Assembly: GCF_024642105.1 (NCBI RefSeq)
Contig: NZ_JAHEBT010000001.1
Coordinates: 124,001-188,000, forward strand
Source of the DNA: Flavobacterium sp.
GTDB taxonomy: Bacteria; Bacteroidota; Bacteroidia; Flavobacteriales; Flavobacteriaceae
Reading direction: 5' to 3'
DNA length: 64,000 nt
Shown piece by piece: positions 48,135-57,258 of this stretch (positions within the stretch are counted from its first letter, which is position 1; each line of letters starts with the position of its first letter). Below the pieces are notes generated by a model. The model saw only the letters and a list, made by a program, of their open reading frames with translations. It searched no databases and was not told where the DNA came from. Position numbers and translations under genes: made by a program.

Positions 48135-50902
48135 AATTGTTGAGTACCAAATTTTTTGGTTTCAATTCGTTTCTCTTTTACCTGTAATACAAAGTTCGTT
48201 TCGATAATGGTTTCAGGTATTGCTTGTATACTGATGTTGTTTGAAACAATAGTTACATATTCTGAAAGTCCTTTTTTTTCAAGTGTGACGGTATAATTGT
48301 TCTTAGGAACATAAAAAATAAATTTACCTGCTTCATCTGTTTTTGTGTAAAAAACATTCCCTGAAGAATCGGTTAGGATTACTGACAATCCACCTATTTT
48401 TTGATTGATAGAAAATGAATTTTCAGTCGAAAAGTAGCGAATACTTCCCTTGATTGTACTTGTACGGCTTAGACCTATAGCGATTTTAGTAGGTTTGTCT
48501 ACTTTTATTTTTTGCAAAGGGGCATGCCATTCATTGGAATTTATAGGGCGGATTTCATAATAACCAGTGGGCAGTCTTTTGTATTTTATAATTCCGTGGT
48601 CATTTGATTTAAAGGCTTTGTCATTAATAATAACTAATTGATTGATGGCAGGTTTGTTTTTCGAATCTAAAACACCATTCCCTGTAGTATCATAAAAAAG
48701 ATACACTTCTAAATCACTTTTAGTAGCATCAATTTGAATGGGATTGAACCGTTTGGTCAAGCCAAATTGAATGGTGTTTACGGGTTGAAAACTAGTAGAA
48801 AAATCGCTGTAAAAATTGTTTATGAACAAATTCAAGTTCTTATTCCAATCAAAATCAATTCGGCTATTGGATTGTAACGTATTTGATATAAAACTATTTT
48901 TGGAATACATTATCCCTGCACGAAGATGCAATTTTTTATTCAATAGGTTCATTTGAATACTTGGAGAAATAATGCAATTGAAATAGGTGTTTTCTACTTG
49001 TTGTTGTGCTGCAATAATTTCACCGAGATAAAAATTATTGTGTTGATAATATGCCGTTAAATTGAAAAACTTCCAAGTATAGTTGAAATTAGTTTTCAAT
49101 TGAAGTTGCTGTTTCGAATTCAAATTGGTCGTAAAAAACCCTCCTTCTAAAGAAAGGTTAAAGCTATGATTATTTTTAAAATAGTTGCCTCCAATCGTAA
49201 CTCGATTCGCATTCATTTTATATTCTTGGAATAAAGGACTAACCAATGCAGGTTCTTTTCGCATTTCAGCAATAGAAGTTAGTGAGAATGAAAAAAATAA
49301 CGCTCCCAATCGTTTAGAAATCCCCGTACTCAGTTGTGTATTTGAAAATTCTGAAGGAAAATATGCGGTGGTTTTAATCGTTTTGGGAGCAAATGAAAAA
49401 TGATTCGCAGACAACCAAAAAGAATATTTTTCCAAATTGAAATGAATACTTTCGTTCAAGTTCAATGCACCACTTCTTATTCCTGCAAAATATCCCGAAC
49501 TAAAATAATTCAAACTATTGTAAAATAATTTTGCGGTTTTACCATGAAGATTTACTTCTGCAGCAGCACCCAGTTTTTGATTTGAATTTTCATTGGAATA
49601 TAGAGTACTCATTGCAGTACCTGTTTGCAAGGAAAAATTAGGTTTTTGTATAATCGAAAATTGAGTACTAACAAGTGCTTTTTGGATACCCTCATTACTA
49701 TCGTTATCAAATAAAACAGCCGTTTTATAGCCTTTATCCCATCCGTCTTTATTAGTAAAACTTACCCAAGCCGACTGTCCTGAAGAAGGAGTAGAGAAAT
49801 CAATAACAGAATATGATTTTTCTAAAAATCCAGCTTCTATTTTGTTATTAGTCGATGTTTTGAAGAACGTTTCAATACCTCTCCCTATTAAGTTTAAATC
49901 ATTGAACTTGGATATATTCCCAATTTGTAGTCCAACTGTTTTTTCTTTGTAACCAATCCAGGTGTTTCTCATGAATGTTTGATTGGATTGTTCCCACCAA
50001 TTAAAATCAAGATTGGTATACACAGTTCCTTTGTTGATTTCCGCTTGTACATTTCCATAAAATGCCATTACGTTTTGATGGCTGTTACTTGTTTGCTGAC
50101 TTGTAGTGATTTGATTGATTGGACTAAACGGATTGGAATAGTCGGTTACAAATTCAGGTATATAGCGCCGACTTTGTTTGATTGGATTTGCTCGAATAGT
50201 GGCAAAGCCAATAATATCTCCATTTTGATATAAAGACCGAATTGCAATTGCAAATTCTTCTTGTTTCAATATTTCTCGAGTGATTTCCTTTTTTAAAATA
50301 AGTAAAGAATCAGTGTGGGCCTTTATAGTTATTGTGTTGTTTTCTATTCGATTTTTAGCAACAAATTCGGGATAATTGGCTAGAATAGTAATAGTTTGAG
50401 TTGAGTTACCTTCGTTTAGAAGGCGAATAGGAATTCGTAAACTATCACCCACTTGTTCATAGAGTAAATTGGTTTGTTGTACTATCATTTTAACCAATCG
50501 TATTTCTTTAATAACAATAGGTAACAAAGCACTGATTTTTTCTTTTGAATTAGAAAGTGTAAAATGAGCTTCTAATTGGGCTAAATTTTCTGGAGAAGCA
50601 GTAGCAGAAATCATAGCTTTTACGGCTATGAAGAGAGTTTCGTTTGGATTCAAAATAATTGTTTTGGATTTATTTTGTAAAACATACAAGCTCTCTGTTG
50701 TACTCAATATTTCCAAATGACCTTCAATGGTAGTATTAGTCGGATTTTTTAGCGCTACAGTAGCATCTATCATAGCACGGTCTATCGATTTATCTTTGTT
50801 TTCGGCCAATGAAATACGTACCATATTGGTTTGTGCCTGAACAGAAAATATCGAAAAACAAATGAGTATAGAGATTGTAATTTTAGCTAAATAGCAACGC
50901 AT
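48131..50902 (-). CDS. Usher-like outer-membrane beta-barrel protein with C-terminal SdrD-B/carboxypeptidase-regulatory-like repeats (inferred)
   Basis: Signal peptide; N-terminal Ig-like segments; long aromatic alternating region; DLEVYLFYDTTGNGVLDSKNKPAINQLVIIND and GLSVILTDSSGNVFYTKTDEAGKFIFYVPKNNYTV. Confidence 0.55.
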   Translation of the reverse strand: MRCYLAKITISILICFSIFSVQAQTNMVRISLAENKDKSIDRAMIDATVALKNPTNTTIEGHLEILSTTESLYVLQNKSKTIILNPNETLFIAVKAMISATASPENLAQLEAHFTLSNSKEKISALLPIVIKEIRLVKMIVQQTNLLYEQVGDSLRIPIRLLNEGNSTQTITILANYPEFVAKNRIENNTITIKAHTDSLLILKKEITREILKQEEFAIAIRSLYQNGDIIGFATIRANPIKQSRRYIPEFVTDYSNPFSPINQITTSQQTSNSHQNVMAFYGNVQAEINKGTVYTNLDFNWWEQSNQTFMRNTWIGYKEKTVGLQIGNISKFNDLNLIGRGIETFFKTSTNNKIEAGFLEKSYSVIDFSTPSSGQSAWVSFTNKDGWDKGYKTAVLFDNDSNEGIQKALVSTQFSIIQKPNFSLQTGTAMSTLYSNENSNQKLGAAAEVNLHGKTAKLFYNSLNYFSSGYFAGIRSGALNLNESIHFNLEKYSFWLSANHFSFAPKTIKTTAYFPSEFSNTQLSTGISKRLGALFFSFSLTSIAEMRKEPALVSPLFQEYKMNANRVTIGGNYFKNNHSFNLSLEGGFFTTNLNSKQQLQLKTNFNYTWKFFNLTAYYQHNNFYLGEIIAAQQQVENTYFNCIISPSIQMNLLNKKLHLRAGIMYSKNSFISNTLQSNSRIDFDWNKNLNLFINNFYSDFSTSFQPVNTIQFGLTKRFNPIQIDATKSDLEVYLFYDTTGNGVLDSKNKPAINQLVIINDKAFKSNDHGIIKYKRLPTGYYEIRPINSNEWHAPLQKIKVDKPTKIAIGLSRTSTIKGSIRYFSTENSFSINQKIGGLSVILTDSSGNVFYTKTDEAGKFIFYVPKNNYTVTLEKKGLSEYVTIVSNNISIQAIPETIIETNFVLQVKEKRIETKKFGTQQF

Positions 50903-50912
50903 TGTATCAATT

Positions 50913-51920
50913 TTAATTGGGGGTCAAGACAAAATAGACGAAAGTAGAGTAGGTCGCTGATGGTACATTCATTCCGGGAGTATTGGGTAATATTGAAAAA
51001 GTTAAATCGTACTCAATACTAGGAATCCAACTTGTCCGAATAGCAATAATTTGATCAGCAGCACTTAAAGTTAGTGGTGAAGTAATGGTCATTCCATTTA
51101 TTGCGGCACTTGTAGCCAATCCCACTTTTAAAACTGAAACGGGTAATGTGGCAGCTGTTGTAGCAGAAGTTAGCACTGAATTAGCCGCTTTTACCGAAAG
51201 CTGATAATTTGAATCTGAAGTAACTTTTAAACCTTTTAGGACGGTATTGGTCTTTCCTGTTGCAAAATCAGCAGCATTTGCGAAAATCAAATTGAATTGG
51301 TCTGCACCATTTTGAAGCACAATACTATTGTTCGCAATGTTACCGCTGTAATTAATTGTAAAGCCAGCACTGTTTCCTATAGATGTCATATAAGAACTCA
51401 CAAGCACATCACTATTTCCTTTGACTTCGTACAATTTAAATTCGTAAGCCGATTGGTACGAACCATTGGGAACTGTTAAAAGTTGGTTTCCTCCTTGAAT
51501 ATTCAAATTGAAACTAAACACACGATTAACAGTTCCCTTCAATGGGATGGCACTATTTATCAAAGTAGTTTCACTGAATTTATTTAATGCAAACGGCCCT
51601 GAGTTGATTGTAATTAAACTTGTATTATCACTTGAGTTAGATTGTGTATTGTATTGTAATGCTGAATATTGAGCGCCAATACTGTTGCTTAAATACGTAT
51701 AATCTTGAACCAATCGAACAGTTAATTTCCAATTACTTAAACTGTTTTGTCCTGTTTGTCTTTGGACATTAATATCTACTTGATTGACTTGTGATTTACC
51801 CACATTTAGTTCGTTGTAAGTATTGAATACGGGTTGTTGATTGCAATAGGCCGAAATACTATTTTGAGCCATACACCACATTCCATTAGTTAGAAATACT
51901 ATCATTAGTAGTTTTTTCAT
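50913..51920 (-). CDS. Secreted two-domain protein; C-terminal half resembles the neighbouring small subunits (candidate tip adhesin)
   Basis: C-terminal VTSDSNYQLSVKAANSVL...LPVSVLKVGL...YDLTFSI...PSATYSTFVYFVL parallels ORFs 52731 and 53364; about 200-aa extra N-terminal domain. Confidence 0.55.
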   Translation of the reverse strand: MKKLLMIVFLTNGMWCMAQNSISAYCNQQPVFNTYNELNVGKSQVNQVDINVQRQTGQNSLSNWKLTVRLVQDYTYLSNSIGAQYSALQYNTQSNSSDNTSLITINSGPFALNKFSETTLINSAIPLKGTVNRVFSFNLNIQGGNQLLTVPNGSYQSAYEFKLYEVKGNSDVLVSSYMTSIGNSAGFTINYSGNIANNSIVLQNGADQFNLIFANAADFATGKTNTVLKGLKVTSDSNYQLSVKAANSVLTSATTAATLPVSVLKVGLATSAAINGMTITSPLTLSAADQIIAIRTSWIPSIEYDLTFSILPNTPGMNVPSATYSTFVYFVLTPN

Positions 51921-52723
51921 ATTTCAAATTCTAATTCGGCGACTTTTATGACATCTGTTTCTCCAAAAGATAATTGAGCAGAAATAGTGTATTTGCCTTT
52001 TTCTAAATTTTTTGGTAATTGAAAATGGAGTTCTCGTAAATCGTTGGGAAGAGTAAAAAAATCAGTTTCATTCAAATGACTTTTTTTCCCCGTATTATTA
52101 TTGAATAATTCCCATTTTACCTTTCCATCTGCCCAAATAGTACTATTGTTGGCTATTTGTAGCTTGACAAATTTGGCTTTGTCAGTATCAATATAATTTT
52201 TGAAATCGGCAATTTCTATTACGGGTTCTGTTTTTTGACTAAAACTATGATAGATTTTAACCCCCATTCGTACGGTAACTTGGATTGCAGCACCACTCTC
52301 ATCTTTGGCTTGACCAGGATTCAATTGGGTAAAGAAAACCATTGCATTATGTACTGGAATAGCCGTATTGGCATCAGTAGGAACTTTAAAAAGAATTTCG
52401 ATTTCTTTGGTTTCACCAGGTTGAATGACAAAATAGGATGAGGGTAAAACCTGAATCCAATTCACACAAGAATTAGGCAGACTATTGGATTCCAAGATGT
52501 GATTGGCTCCTGAATTTTCGTAATTCCAATCGCTAAAAGAAACCCCGATTTCTAATTCCTTATCGTTTGGGTTCATTAATTTTATTATTTGCGAACTGCT
52601 TTCGCCAAGGCCTAATTTATAATACAACCGCCCAGGTGTAACTGAAATTCCTGCCTGAGACCAAGCTAATGGAATAGACAGAATTACAAACAGCGTTAAA
52701 TAGAGTTGTTTCATGGTTTCCAT
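51917..52723 (-). CDS. PapD-like periplasmic chaperone (two Ig-like domains; inferred)
   Basis: AGISVTPGRLYYKLGLGESSSQIIKLMNPNDKELEIGVSFSDW...WIQVLPSSYFVIQPGETKEIEILFKVPTD...; start 52723 or 52714 preferred to 52744. Confidence 0.6.
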   Translation of the reverse strand: METMKQLYLTLFVILSIPLAWSQAGISVTPGRLYYKLGLGESSSQIIKLMNPNDKELEIGVSFSDWNYENSGANHILESNSLPNSCVNWIQVLPSSYFVIQPGETKEIEILFKVPTDANTAIPVHNAMVFFTQLNPGQAKDESGAAIQVTVRMGVKIYHSFSQKTEPVIEIADFKNYIDTDKAKFVKLQIANNSTIWADGKVKWELFNNNTGKKSHLNETDFFTLPNDLRELHFQLPKNLEKGKYTISAQLSFGETDVIKVAELEFEI

Positions 52724-52730
52724 TTTGAAG

Positions 52731-53282
52731 TTATTGTGAGGCAAGAGTGTAGATAACCGTTGCTGTATAGGTTCCTATGGGTTTATTCAAATAGAAACTT
52801 GTTTTAGTAGCCGGAATAGCATACGTTACATTATAACCTCTAGCTCCCTCGGCTACCGCATTTTTTATTACGATAGTATCGGTACTCCCTAATGTGACAG
52901 AAGGAGTTATTATTGTTGTTGCCGATGCTGGAGTATTACTTCCTGTGAGATCAGACCCCATAGTTGTTTGCAAGGCAATAGTATTCACAGGAATGGTACT
53001 ACTGCTACCATTAAAAGATAAAAAATCAGATTCAGCTTTGACACTTACTTGATAATTAGTTGTAGAACCTACATTGATATGATTGGTTTGGATTGCAGAA
53101 CTATTACCAGATATATAGTGCGCCATCTGAGTCAATTGAATATCTACCGCTGATTGGGTAATAGTAATGCTTTGTGCTTGGGCAATGGTAACATTGACTT
53201 GTGTTTGAGCAGTCTTAACTTGTCCAATTATTACTATTGGCATCATTAATACAACTAATATAAAGTGACTTTTTAATTTCAT
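52731..53282 (-). CDS. Small secreted beta-rich subunit, paralogue of 53364-53921
   Basis: Signal peptide; VDIQLTQMAHYISGNSSAIQTNHINVGSTTNYQVSVKAESDFL...YNVTYAIPATKTSFYLNKPIGTYTATVIYTLASQ. Confidence 0.65.
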   Translation of the reverse strand: MKLKSHFILVVLMMPIVIIGQVKTAQTQVNVTIAQAQSITITQSAVDIQLTQMAHYISGNSSAIQTNHINVGSTTNYQVSVKAESDFLSFNGSSSTIPVNTIALQTTMGSDLTGSNTPASATTIITPSVTLGSTDTIVIKNAVAEGARGYNVTYAIPATKTSFYLNKPIGTYTATVIYTLASQ

Positions 53283-53315
53283 AGCGAATCGTAAAAAGAT
53301 GAATTTAATAGTGCT

Positions 53316-53342
53316 AAAAAAAGCATCAACCGCAGTTGATGC
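53316..53342 (-). terminator. Intrinsic terminator after the first subunit gene of the cluster
   Basis: Minus strand: GCATCAAC-TGCG-GTTGATGC followed by TTTTTTT. Confidence 0.85.
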
Positions 53343-53363
53343 TCTTAGAGACTAAAATTAAAG

Positions 53364-53921
53364 CTATTTGGCATATAAAGAATAAGTTACTTTGGTAGAA
53401 TAAACCCCAGTATTTTTATTCAAATATTCATTGGCTTGTTGTGCAGAAATAGCATATACTACATCATATTCTCTTTTTGTTTCTCCTGAATTTTTAGTAA
53501 TAATTGTTTTTTCGGTACCCACAGCTAAGGCATTTTGAGTTAGGGTTACATCAGCAACAGAGGGAGCAGTACCAGTGCCTTTATATGCTCCTAAGGTAGG
53601 GGTAACGGTCACTGTACTTACAGGGATAGATATACCATTATTTAAAAGTTCGGTCTCAGCAGCCACTTTTACTTCATAACCTGTGTTTGAACTAACGATA
53701 ACATGTCCAGTTTGTTTTCCAGAGTCGTTACCTTGCTGGAAATGGTCTGGGGTTTTCATGTCTATTGAAACACTACTTTGCCCCACTTGGATGTCATAGG
53801 CATTATCTAGATTGACATTCAATGTTGTTGCGGCTGATTTTCCTGTTGTGGTTTGTGCTTGAGACACTAATCCAGTAAACAAAACTATTGCAAATGATGC
53901 AATTCTTACTACTTTCTTCAT
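53364..53921 (-). CDS. Small secreted beta-rich subunit (candidate major fibre subunit)
   Basis: MKKVVRIASFAIVLFTGLVSQAQ signal peptide; VSIDMKTPDHFQQGNDSGKQTGHVIVSSNTGYEVKVAAETELL...YDVVYAISAQQANEYLNKNTGVYSTKVTYSLYAK. Confidence 0.7.
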   Translation of the reverse strand: MKKVVRIASFAIVLFTGLVSQAQTTTGKSAATTLNVNLDNAYDIQVGQSSVSIDMKTPDHFQQGNDSGKQTGHVIVSSNTGYEVKVAAETELLNNGISIPVSTVTVTPTLGAYKGTGTAPSVADVTLTQNALAVGTEKTIITKNSGETKREYDVVYAISAQQANEYLNKNTGVYSTKVTYSLYAK

Positions 53922-54084
53922 TTTTTTGAGATTTAATTGATTAATATTTATTTGTAACAAATTGGTATTTCTAATTCTTGTTGAATTTTGGGTGAAAAGT
54001 AAGTTGTACAAACAAAATTGGGGGCACAATTAGTTGTAATAAAATGATCGTAACACCTAGAATATAATAGTGAGATTATCTTTT

Positions 54085-55104
54085 TTAAGTATTCATGAAA
54101 TAATTTCCCATGGTATAATTGAACTTATTTCGAATGATGATTTTTTTCGATTTGAAAATAGGTTTGAGCAAATAGGAGATGCGCTCTGTTTCTTTTAAAT
54201 AGGCATCGTGACCAAAATCAGAATCAATTTCGTGATAAAAAACATTGGGTTTAATCTTTCTTAATTTAAGAAATGTGATGCGATTTTCATCGGCAGGAAA
54301 TAAACCATCAGTATGGATTCCGATGAGATGAATATTGGCTTTTATGGTATTAGCTATCGATGAAAAATCTCTTCTTTTTCGAGTTAGATCATTCGATTTA
54401 AGAAGGAAGTTCATTAGCCTATATCCTGAAATTTGACATTTATTATTGGCTAAAACACATTTTTCAATTGGTGAGATAGAACTAATTTCAAAATTGGTTC
54501 GTTTAAAGACTTGGTTGACATATTCTAAATTTCTATAATGCAGGTTGGCAAAACATCGAGCTTCAACTATAGGATCTTCAGAGTTGTTTAAAATTTGATC
54601 CTGAATTAAAACATTGGCAATAATTTTATCGGTGGTTTTCCAATCTGTTGCAATTGGAATAAGATTTTCAATTCTTTTAGGTTGTAATGCGGCCATTTCC
54701 CAAGCGATTGCACCTCCTAAACTCCCTCCAATTACTGCAAACACATTTTTAATTTTTAGGTAAAAAAGTCCTTCCCAAAAAATTGCGGCAATATCTCTGA
54801 TAGTAAAATCACGATAATTTGGAATTAAATCCTCAAAATTATTGTCATATCCATTTCCGGGAATATTAAAAGTAATAATGGTGTAGGTGTTAGTGTCGAT
54901 TGTTTTGTTGTCTCCTATCAATCCATTCCACCATCCATTTCTACCACAAACGGTTGAATTTCCAGTAATTGAATGATTTACAACAATCACCGGAGCAGTA
55001 CCGATGGGTTGCCCAGCTACTTCATACGATAGCGCAATATGCTCTTGTTGATTTCCTTTTTCTAAATCGAAATTAAATAAGTCAATGGTTCTAATGTTTT
55101 TCAT
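54085..55104 (-). CDS. MetX-like (homoserine O-acetyltransferase family) alpha/beta hydrolase
   Basis: VIVVNHSITGNSTVCGRNGWWNGLIGDNKTIDTNTYTIITFNIPGNGYD; FAVIGGSLGGAIAWEMAALQP. Confidence 0.8.
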   Translation of the reverse strand: MKNIRTIDLFNFDLEKGNQQEHIALSYEVAGQPIGTAPVIVVNHSITGNSTVCGRNGWWNGLIGDNKTIDTNTYTIITFNIPGNGYDNNFEDLIPNYRDFTIRDIAAIFWEGLFYLKIKNVFAVIGGSLGGAIAWEMAALQPKRIENLIPIATDWKTTDKIIANVLIQDQILNNSEDPIVEARCFANLHYRNLEYVNQVFKRTNFEISSISPIEKCVLANNKCQISGYRLMNFLLKSNDLTRKRRDFSSIANTIKANIHLIGIHTDGLFPADENRITFLKLRKIKPNVFYHEIDSDFGHDAYLKETERISYLLKPIFKSKKIIIRNKFNYTMGNYFMNT

Positions 55105-55258
55105 AGCTCAAGAATTTTAGATGTGATTAAAACTACAAACAATCAAAAAGTGCTGTATACTTTCTCTTTGATTGACCTAAATAGTCGATAATCGGTATCT
55201 TTTGGCTTTAAAGGCTAATAAATTCAATCCCAATTATTGTATTGTTTTTATTTAAAAC

Positions 55259-55266
55259 TATCTTTG
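55259..55266 (+). promoter_or_regulatory. Bacteroidota -7 box (TATCTTTG) upstream of ettA
   Basis: Matches TAnnTTTG, about 35 bp upstream of ATG 55302. Confidence 0.5.
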
Positions 55267-55301
55267 TAGCTACATGAATTTTAATTACAAAAACAAACTA
55301 T

Positions 55302-56996
55302 ATGTCAGACGATAAGAAAGTAATATTCTCAATGTCTAAATTGAGTAAGACGTATTCAAGCAGCAACAAACAAGTATTAAAAGATATTTATCTAAGTTTC
55401 TTTTATGGAGCTAAAATTGGTATTCTAGGATTGAATGGTTCTGGTAAATCTTCGCTGTTAAAAATTATTGCAGGAGTTGATAAAAATTACCAAGGAGATG
55501 TTGTTTTTGCTCCTGGATATACAGTTGGTTATTTGGAACAAGAACCACAATTAGACGATTCTAAAACAGTAATCGAGATTGTTCGAGAAGGTGTTGCTGA
55601 AACGATGGCCGTTTTAGAAGAATACAATCAAATCAATGATTTATTTGGTCTTCCAGAAAATTATGAAGATCAAGACAAAATGGATAAATTGATGGATCGT
55701 CAAGCAGCTTTACAAGACAAAATAGATGCTTTAGGTGCTTGGGAAATCGATACCAAATTAGAAATAGCCATGGATGCGTTGCGTACTCCAGAAGGCGATA
55801 CTCCAATCAAGAATTTGTCAGGAGGGGAACGCCGTCGTGTGGCTTTATGCCGTTTGTTATTGCAACAGCCTGACGTATTGCTTTTGGATGAGCCAACGAA
55901 TCACTTGGATGCTGAAAGTGTACTTTGGTTAGAACAACACTTAGCACAATATGCCGGAACTGTAATTGCAGTAACGCACGACCGTTATTTCTTAGATAAT
56001 GTAGCGGGTTGGATTTTGGAATTGGATAGAGGAGAAGGGATTCCATGGAAAGGAAATTATTCTTCTTGGTTGGACCAAAAATCAAATCGTTTAGCTCAAG
56101 AAGAAAAAGTAGCGTCCAAACGTAGAAAAACATTAGAACGTGAGTTGGATTGGGTTCGTCAAGGTGCCAAAGGTCGTCAAACCAAACAAAAAGCGCGTTT
56201 ACAGAATTATGATAAATTGTTAAATGAAGACCAAAAACAATTGGATGAAAAATTAGAGATTTATATTCCAAATGGCCCTCGTTTGGGAACCAATGTAATT
56301 GAAGCTAAAAATGTTGCCAAAGCTTTTGGAGATAAGTTATTGTATGATAATTTGAACTTTACTTTACCACAAGCCGGAATTGTGGGTATTATTGGGCCTA
56401 ATGGTGCTGGTAAATCGACTATTTTCCGAATGATAATGGGAGAAGAAAAACCAGATGCTGGAGCCTTTACTATTGGCGAAACCGTTAAAATTGCTTACGT
56501 AGATCAATCGCATTCTAATATCAATCCGGATAAAACCATTTGGGAAAACTTTTGCGATGGTCAAGAATTAATCATGATGGGCGGAAGACAAGTCAATTCT
56601 AGAGCGTATCTATCTCGTTTTAACTTTGGAGGAAGCGATCAAAATAAAAAAGTATCGATGCTTTCTGGTGGAGAAAGAAACCGTTTGCACTTGGCTATGA
56701 CTTTGAAAGAAGAAGGAAACGTTTTACTTTTGGATGAGCCAACCAATGACTTGGATGTAAACACGCTACGTGCCTTAGAAGAAGGGTTAGAGAATTTTGC
56801 AGGATGTGCTGTGGTAATTTCACACGACAGATGGTTCTTGGATAGAATTTGTACCCATATCTTGGCTTTTGAAGGAAATTCTGAAGTGTATTTCTTTGAA
56901 GGAAGTTTCTCTGATTATGAAGAAAATAAAAAGAAACGTTTAGGAGGAGATTTAACTCCAAAACGATTGAAATACAGAAAATTGATACGAAGTTAA
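55302..56996 (+). CDS. ettA: Energy-dependent translational throttle protein EttA (ABC-F)
   Basis: Two ABC cassettes: LGLNGSGKSSLLKIIAG, NLSGGERRRVALCRLLL, IGPNGAGKSTIFRMIMG, MLSGGERNRLHLAMTL. Confidence 0.95.
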   Translation: MSDDKKVIFSMSKLSKTYSSSNKQVLKDIYLSFFYGAKIGILGLNGSGKSSLLKIIAGVDKNYQGDVVFAPGYTVGYLEQEPQLDDSKTVIEIVREGVAETMAVLEEYNQINDLFGLPENYEDQDKMDKLMDRQAALQDKIDALGAWEIDTKLEIAMDALRTPEGDTPIKNLSGGERRRVALCRLLLQQPDVLLLDEPTNHLDAESVLWLEQHLAQYAGTVIAVTHDRYFLDNVAGWILELDRGEGIPWKGNYSSWLDQKSNRLAQEEKVASKRRKTLERELDWVRQGAKGRQTKQKARLQNYDKLLNEDQKQLDEKLEIYIPNGPRLGTNVIEAKNVAKAFGDKLLYDNLNFTLPQAGIVGIIGPNGAGKSTIFRMIMGEEKPDAGAFTIGETVKIAYVDQSHSNINPDKTIWENFCDGQELIMMGGRQVNSRAYLSRFNFGGSDQNKKVSMLSGGERNRLHLAMTLKEEGNVLLLDEPTNDLDVNTLRALEEGLENFAGCAVVISHDRWFLDRICTHILAFEGNSEVYFFEGSFSDYEENKKKRLGGDLTPKRLKYRKLIRS

Positions 56997-57021
56997 GCTG
57001 TTCAATTTTAATAAATAAAAA

Positions 57022-57049
57022 GAGGATATCGTGTGATATCCTCTTTTTT
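57022..57049 (+). terminator. Intrinsic terminator
   Basis: AGAGGATATCGTGTGATATCCTCTTTTTTT. Confidence 0.88.
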
Positions 57050-57056
57050 TATTTTC

Positions 57057-57182
57057 TTATTTCTTCTTACCAGAATTCATCATTATTAGCACGGCACCTA
57101 CTAAAGCTACTATTACCAAACCAAAAACAACTATCATAATAAAGGAACCGTTTGCCCAAGAATATAATGGTAAATTTCTCAT
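57057..57182 (-). CDS. 41-aa small single-TM membrane protein, absent from the ORF track
   Basis: Manual translation MRNLPLYSWANGSFIMIVVFGLVIVALVGAVLIMMNSGKKK*; ATG 57182-57180, TAA 57059-57057. Confidence 0.7.
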   Translation of the reverse strand: MRNLPLYSWANGSFIMIVVFGLVIVALVGAVLIMMNSGKKK

Positions 57183-57258
57183 AATTAAGACTTTTAAGAT
57201 GAGCCAAATTTAATCCGAAACAAGGTGTTATTTTATGACATTTGTCATGTAAGCCAAT

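Noticed and set aside
55105-55301. SAM-type riboswitch upstream of the MetX-like gene
   Set aside because: Checked because MetX genes often have one; no convincing SAM-I or SAM-II core in this intergenic region, and the divergent ettA promoter occupies part of it.
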